Shown piece by piece: positions 6,231 through 9,288 of a DNA stretch of 9,288 nt; position 1 is the first letter of the stretch; every line of letters starts with the position of its first letter. The DNA is taken from NCBI GenBank assembly GCA_014804085.1, contig JAAVAM010000006.1, forward strand, positions 105,073-114,360. Direction: 5' to 3'. Source of the DNA: Treponema sp. GTDB lineage: Bacteria; Spirochaetota; Spirochaetia; Treponematales; Treponemataceae. The notes under the pieces are model-generated. The model searched no databases. It was not told the DNA's origin and saw only the letters and a list, made by a program, of their open reading frames with translations. The position numbers were made by a program, and so were the translations under genes.

Positions 6231-6927
6231 AGCCACCTCTCATACGGTATTTTCTGCAAAGATAATATTTTGAGAACGAAGTCCATTGCAGTGCGCTTGT
6301 CTGCAACGCCTCGTTTATGAAGTCCGGCAGGAATCCGTCGAATTTCACTTCCATCATGTCCGTTCCAACGGGAAGCACGGGGCGGAACGGCGCGTTCCCG
6401 TCAAAGAAGCGTTCTATTTTGTCCGAGCTTCTGAGATTGCGGTCGAACGTGACGCGCACGTTTCCTTGCTCATAGACGAACGGCACGCGCTCGTAGGCGA
6501 CAATCACCACCGGCTTGAGCGCGCGCATGTGCATCTGCATGATCAGTTTTTTCAGGAGATACGGAGTGTCGCCGTTGAACGCGGGAATGATACCGCCCAA
6601 TATCTGCTCGCAGACGGTACGCGGGATTGGGCAGGAAATTTTCCGGCACATTCCCCGTTCCTTTTGTTTCAGCTCAAGGGAAATGCGCTTGTCCGAGCAG
6701 TTGTAAATGCGTATGCGGAATTTCTCGCGGGGGTCGGTGCCGTCTTCGTTTTCAAAATAGCAGGTGTCGTACAGGTCGTCAAAATAAACGCTCCTGATAG
6801 AATACCCCCCCCCATTAGCGAAGCGGTCAAGCCGCATCACGGAAGCGACGCGGGCTTGCTGAACGGCGAGCAGACAGCCGGGAGAAACATACTTGTGTTC
6901 ATTTCGGTACTTTTTGTGCAATTCCAT
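6220..6927 (-). CDS. VTC-domain protein (polyphosphate polymerase-like)
   Basis: The protein has 235 residues, no signal peptide and no membrane segment. It fits one VTC domain over its whole length: Y-R-N-E-H-K-Y at 7-13, R-S-V-Y-F-D-D at 45-51, R-E-K-F-R-I-R-I-Y at 67-75, L-E-L-K-Q-K at 84-89, A-Y-E-R at 144-147, R-V-T-F-D at 158-162 and M-E-V-K-F-D at 192-197. The basic and acidic residues line the tunnel in this triphosphate-tunnel fold. In yeast, the VTC4 domain makes polyphosphate from ATP; for bacterial single-domain members this activity is an inference from homology. It is the first gene of the operon with DUF4956 and CotH and is preceded by a strong promoter. The Shine-Dalgarno sequence is weak. 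Codons 39-41 are nine consecutive G, in frame in this sequence; a change of one G would truncate the protein. Confidence 0.9.
   Translation of the reverse strand: MELHKKYRNEHKYVSPGCLLAVQQARVASVMRLDRFANGGGYSIRSVYFDDLYDTCYFENEDGTDPREKFRIRIYNCSDKRISLELKQKERGMCRKISCPIPRTVCEQILGGIIPAFNGDTPYLLKKLIMQMHMRALKPVVIVAYERVPFVYEQGNVRVTFDRNLRSSDKIERFFDGNAPFRPVLPVGTDMMEVKFDGFLPDFINEALQTSALQWTSFSKYYLCRKYRMRGGYDF
6805..6813 (-). repeat. Poly-G tract, 9 G, inside the VTC gene
   Basis: Nine G on the coding strand form codons 39-41 (Gly-Gly-Gly), directly before the conserved Y-S-I-R-S-V-Y-F-D block. The present length keeps the frame open. Ten G would run into TGA at 6781-6779 after eight further codons; eight G would run into TGA at 6671-6669. 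Either change removes most of the domain and, because it is the first gene, could reduce expression of the two downstream genes. Confidence 0.95.
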
Positions 6928-6956
6928 GAGAAAACAGTTCGTTTCAAGAAAAATCG

Positions 6957-6976
6957 GTTTCCGAACATTCGGTAAC
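6957..6976. promoter_or_regulatory. Palindrome at the transcription start of the VTC operon
   Basis: The 20-base dyad has CCGAA-CA-TTCGG at its centre and one mismatched pair (6960/6973); outer pairs are GTT/AAC. It begins a few bases downstream of the predicted start point (about 6979), roughly +3 to +22. That is a classic place for a repressor operator. It could also form a short hairpin in the leader, but the central spacing leaves little room for a loop, so a protein site is more likely. Confidence 0.5.
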
Positions 6977-6985
6977 TTGAAAAAT

Positions 6986-7015
6986 ATTATATGTCATCTT
7001 AAAGAAAATTGTCAA
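6986..7015 (-). promoter_or_regulatory. Consensus sigma-70-type promoter of the VTC operon
   Basis: On the minus strand TTGACA (7015-7010) and TATAAT (6991-6986) both match the consensus perfectly, with an 18-base spacer. Predicted transcription starts near 6979 and leaves a leader of about 50 bases before the ATG at 6927. Such a strong core promoter next to a palindrome suggests that expression is held down by a regulator rather than limited by polymerase binding. Confidence 0.85.
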
Positions 7016-7036
7016 GGCAGTAACGCCAAGCTGCCC

Positions 7037-7057
7037 GTCCTGAGTACAAGACAGGAC
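7037..7057 (-). other. Hairpin downstream of the DUF4153 gene
   Basis: GTCCTG (7037-7042) pairs perfectly with CAGGAC (7052-7057), with a nine-base loop. It lies directly beyond the poly-G tract and the stop of the membrane-protein gene. No T-run follows on the minus strand, so termination would be weak and readthrough into the VTC operon is possible. Confidence 0.35.
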
Positions 7058-7064
7058 CCCCCCC
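7057..7064 (-). repeat. Poly-G tract, 8 G, after the stop of the DUF4153 gene
   Basis: Eight G on the coding strand begin one base after the TGA stop (7068-7066). The tract lies outside coding sequence and about 40 bases upstream of the -35 box of the VTC promoter. Length changes could affect the adjoining hairpin or sites upstream of that promoter but not a protein sequence. Confidence 0.9.
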
Positions 7065-7065
7065 G

Positions 7066-8754
7066 TCACCAGCACAGATAGCCCTCAATCCAGCACACCA
7101 GCTTGTCGTCGTCGCTTGTCGGCTTGATTGTCGAAGTGATGTCAACATTGGTCAGTATGAGCGTCCAGCCGCCGCTGATGGGTATGACGAGCGGGTCGTA
7201 ACGTACTGTGTCTTCTTCTTGCGGGATGAAAGGAGTCAGCGCGTCGGTGAGGTCTATGTCCTGTCCATGTATCGTTGCGAATATGCCTTTTTCGCTTGTG
7301 TCGCATTCATAGGGGTCAATTCGTTTCATATATGAGAACGCAGACACGTCGATCGTTATTGCATCAGGGACATTTAGAGAGAATTGCACCTTCGTTTTTT
7401 CGCCATACTTCGCCTCCTCGGTGGTAAAGCCGAACGTTGTCTCAAAATCTTCTACATCATAAACCTGCGCCCATTTTGGCATTGAGGGAGAGTCGTACTT
7501 GAGCCAGAGCGCGTGCCATGATTCATACACGGTGCGTTTTTCTTCCGCCGACAATGCCTCTGCCGCGCCTTTTGCCACGGGAACGCCGTTTGCGAGCAGG
7601 TCGTGCGCACGGTAAACGCGCACGATGCGGGCGACTTGGCTGCGCATTGCCACGTCTATGACGTTGAGCGGCGTCGCGCTTCCCAAAATGCACAGCGCGG
7701 CAAAAATGAGGAACGAGCCGCGCACGTACTTTCCGCCCCGCACGAGCGTCAGCGCGTACGATGCGACGCTGAAAATAATATACATCAGGCTTGCCACACG
7801 CGCGGGCGTGTAGCCGTAAGCGTCAATCCGAATGGCGAACGCCGCGATTTGCGCCGCCGCCAACGGCAGCAGGAAAATCGCGCCGTACTTTCGGAAAAAC
7901 GCGAGGAACGGGCTTTCATAGGGCAGCGCGGCAAAATAGAAGAACAGGAAGAAGCCCGTCGCGAGCGAGACGAACGGATTGATTTTTCCCACCGGCATGG
8001 TGAGCGTGAACAGGCATTTGAGCAGGTACGCGTACAGCACGGCGAGCAGCGCGATTCCGATCGGCAGCAGAATGCGCAGTATGATGACTTTGTAGGCGGC
8101 AGGCAGGGAAATCTGCTCGCGCTCGCGCGCCGCAAACGCGATGAAAATTCCCGCTTGCACGGCTATGAGCGGCAGGAACACGAGCAGATATAATACGACT
8201 TCTCTTCCCGCATCGGGGAGTTCGACAATCAGTTCCGTGAACGCAAAGAAGACTACCAAAAGTCCCGCCATCGCGCAGAGGCTTGCAATGCCCGCAATCA
8301 GTGCCGAAATCACGCAGTTTGGAATGGTCAGCTCGATTCCCTGCGCCCGCGCCAAAAGGAACACGATTCCCGCCGCCAGTGCGAACGGCACGCCGGGCAA
8401 AAGCAGGAACGTAAAGCAATACGCTTTATTGATAAGCGAAAAAAGCGGCGGCAGCGCAAACAGCGACACCGCAAAAACGACCGCCTGCGCCACAAGCTGA
8501 ACGCGCCGCCCGTGCTGCCTTTCCAAAATCAGCTGCGCCAGCACCGAAAGCAACATTCCCCAAACGCCCGCCCAGGCAATCCGTTCCGTGAGTTCGTCCG
8601 ATCCATAGAAAAAATTGAAGGAAAAAATGAGCGAGAGTGCCACCGCCGCCACAATCCCCAGAACGAACAGCGCGGGAAACCGCGTCGCCGCAGGCTTCAC
8701 CGAACGCCACAATTTTGAAAAAACACCCGGTTTGTGCAAAGAAAAACGTGCCAT
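7066..8754 (-). CDS. DUF4153-type polytopic membrane protein
   Basis: From the ATG at 8754 the protein has 562 residues. The first 365 or so are very hydrophobic, with roughly ten to twelve membrane segments, and the last 190 or so are soluble. The block I-D-A-Y-G-Y-T-P-A-R-V-A-S-L-M-Y at 318-333, between two hydrophobic segments, matches the conserved motif I associate with DUF4153. The family has no defined reaction that I know of. The C-terminal part is rich in Asp, Glu, Trp and Tyr, includes a W-H-A-L-W-L-K-Y-D stretch at 413-421 and resembles no domain I recognise; which side of the membrane it faces cannot be decided by eye. A GTG at 8760 is an alternative start two codons earlier; neither has a strong ribosome site. 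It is transcribed separately from the gene to its right, which ends in a strong terminator, and may run into the VTC operon. Confidence 0.8.
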   Translation of the reverse strand: MARFSLHKPGVFSKLWRSVKPAATRFPALFVLGIVAAVALSLIFSFNFFYGSDELTERIAWAGVWGMLLSVLAQLILERQHGRRVQLVAQAVVFAVSLFALPPLFSLINKAYCFTFLLLPGVPFALAAGIVFLLARAQGIELTIPNCVISALIAGIASLCAMAGLLVVFFAFTELIVELPDAGREVVLYLLVFLPLIAVQAGIFIAFAAREREQISLPAAYKVIILRILLPIGIALLAVLYAYLLKCLFTLTMPVGKINPFVSLATGFFLFFYFAALPYESPFLAFFRKYGAIFLLPLAAAQIAAFAIRIDAYGYTPARVASLMYIIFSVASYALTLVRGGKYVRGSFLIFAALCILGSATPLNVIDVAMRSQVARIVRVYRAHDLLANGVPVAKGAAEALSAEEKRTVYESWHALWLKYDSPSMPKWAQVYDVEDFETTFGFTTEEAKYGEKTKVQFSLNVPDAITIDVSAFSYMKRIDPYECDTSEKGIFATIHGQDIDLTDALTPFIPQEEDTVRYDPLVIPISGGWTLILTNVDITSTIKPTSDDDKLVCWIEGYLCW

Positions 8755-8766
8755 GCGCACAGTCTA

Positions 8767-8781
8767 CCGCAAATGTTGCGG
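8767..8781. promoter_or_regulatory. Palindrome in a weak candidate promoter of the DUF4153 gene
   Basis: CCGCAA and TTGCGG flank ATG in a perfect 6+3+6 dyad. On the minus strand it lies between a possible -35 TTGCTC and a possible -10 TAGACT with a 17-base spacer, both poor matches. The dyad is the firmer observation; the promoter is only a guess. It begins 12 bases before the start codon and could act as an operator. Confidence 0.35.
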
Positions 8782-8811
8782 CAGAGCAACCCCGGAATAA
8801 TGCGGGCAAAC

Positions 8812-8836
8812 AAAAAGGCGGGGCAAATCCCCGCCT
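8812..8836 (-). terminator. Rho-independent terminator after the tagaturonate reductase gene
   Basis: On the minus strand GGCGGGG (8835-8829) pairs perfectly with CCCCGCC (8823-8817), with a five-base loop, an extra A-T pair at the base, and TTTTT (8816-8812) directly after the stem. It lies 20 bases past the stop of the reductase gene and separates that gene from the membrane-protein gene. Confidence 0.93.
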
Positions 8837-8856
8837 GTAACGCATGCTGTGCGGCT

Positions 8857-9288
8857 TTACTTCACGATGTCCGCGAGTGCCTTTTTCATGCCGTTTTTCT
8901 GAATGTCCGCCAAATGTGCCGCCACGCTTGATTCAAGTTCGGCGTACTTGGTCAGATCCTCATGCCAGAAATCCGTGTTGGCAAGCACTTTGTGCGCGAT
9001 TGTCGCCGCGTCTTTGGTCTCTTTGTTGAGGTTCGCAAAGAATTCCAGTACCGGCGGCACGTCATGGTTGGCATAAGTGCCTTCGTCGCGTTTTGACTCA
9101 AGGTACTGCTTGCCTTTTTCGTCGGTCTTGATTTCCGTGCCGTTGTAAAAGGCGATGAGCGCGGCGAGCGAGAACGAAAGCAGTTTGGGTACGCGGCCGG
9201 TCTTTTCGATTGTCTGCGTGATGCTCGGCAGACAGCGCGTCCAGTATTTTGCCACGGAGTTCAGCGAGATTTCGATCAGGCGGTGCGG
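8857..9288 (-). CDS. uxaB: Tagaturonate reductase, C-terminal part (partial)
   Basis: The frame stays open from the right edge to the TAA at 8859-8857, giving 143 residues; the start and the Rossmann domain are outside the window. The visible part is the helical C-terminal domain of the mannitol dehydrogenase family. I-S-L-N-S-V-A-K-Y-W-T-R followed by L-P, and F-S-L-A-A-L-I-A-F-Y-N-G, match what I remember of UxaB, where the SLN-x-x-x-K block belongs to the active-site region. The enzyme reduces tagaturonate to altronate with NADH in galacturonate breakdown, in the cytoplasm. The related fructuronate reductase UxuB is the main alternative; the SLAALIAFY block favours UxaB. It implies use of pectin sugars and has no obvious link with its neighbours in the window. 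Confidence 0.87.
   Translation of the reverse strand, partial: PHRLIEISLNSVAKYWTRCLPSITQTIEKTGRVPKLLSFSLAALIAFYNGTEIKTDEKGKQYLESKRDEGTYANHDVPPVLEFFANLNKETKDAATIAHKVLANTDFWHEDLTKYAELESSVAAHLADIQKNGMKKALADIVK

Noticed and set aside
6286..6975. Open frame of 229 codons on the plus strand opposite the VTC gene
   Set aside because: It is antisense to a well-supported gene, has a shadow-like composition, and crosses the promoter and start of the VTC operon.
7016..7035. GGCAG/CTGCC stem before the VTC promoter as a terminator of the DUF4153 gene
   Set aside because: The stem is only five pairs with a ten-base loop, and the T-rich stretch after it is the -35 region of the consensus promoter.
7603..8193. 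Open frame on the plus strand opposite the DUF4153 gene
   Set aside because: Its product is an Arg/Gln/Glu-rich shadow of the hydrophobic minus-strand protein, with no domain and no ribosome site.

Overview
The window reads like a piece of a Treponema-type spirochaete chromosome with moderate to high G+C. The grounds are indirect: a LicC-type CTP:phosphoalcohol cytidylyltransferase, long poly-G tracts in and beside genes (a habit known from treponemes), and a tagaturonate reductase gene of the kind found in pectin- and uronate-fermenting gut treponemes. No rRNA or other species marker is present, so the assignment is an inference. I saw no tRNA, CRISPR array, insertion sequence or origin, and no gene-free stretch over 300 bases.

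Left part (1-4210, + strand): the 3' end of an unidentified gene, possibly a CDP-glycerol glycerophosphotransferase-like protein, is followed by two consecutive large fusion genes. Both join a cytidylyltransferase-like nucleotidyltransferase to a fold-type I PLP enzyme (aminotransferase or decarboxylase). The first has an N-terminal winged-helix-like region, a LicC-like domain and a HisC-like domain. The second has a different nucleotidyltransferase and a CobD-like domain. The simplest reading is that each protein makes an amino-alcohol phosphate with its PLP half and activates it to a CDP-amino-alcohol with its other half, as donors for surface polymers or lipids. The second gene is clearly more A+T-rich than everything else in the window.

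Middle part (4235-6927, - strand): a tight operon of VTC-domain protein, DUF4956 membrane protein and CotH-like kinase. It has a consensus sigma-70-type promoter with a palindrome at the start of transcription, overlapping or abutting genes, and a strong terminator hairpin at the convergent junction with the left part. The three genes form a recurrent but poorly understood neighbourhood, linked by the phosphate chemistry expected of the VTC (polyphosphate polymerase) and CotH (atypical kinase) families.

Right part (7066-9288, - strand): a DUF4153-type polytopic membrane protein with a large soluble C-terminal domain, then a clear rho-independent terminator and the 3' end of a tagaturonate reductase gene that enters from the right edge.

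The strongest unexplained pattern is three G-homopolymer tracts, all with G on the local coding strand: 11 G just before the stop of the first fusion gene, 9 G at codons 39-41 of the VTC gene, and 8 G one base after the stop of the DUF4153 gene. Slippage in the VTC tract would truncate the first protein of its operon. Loss of one G in the first tract would extend the fusion protein to a stop that overlaps the start codon of the second fusion gene. This suggests that surface or phosphate-related functions here may be phase-variable.
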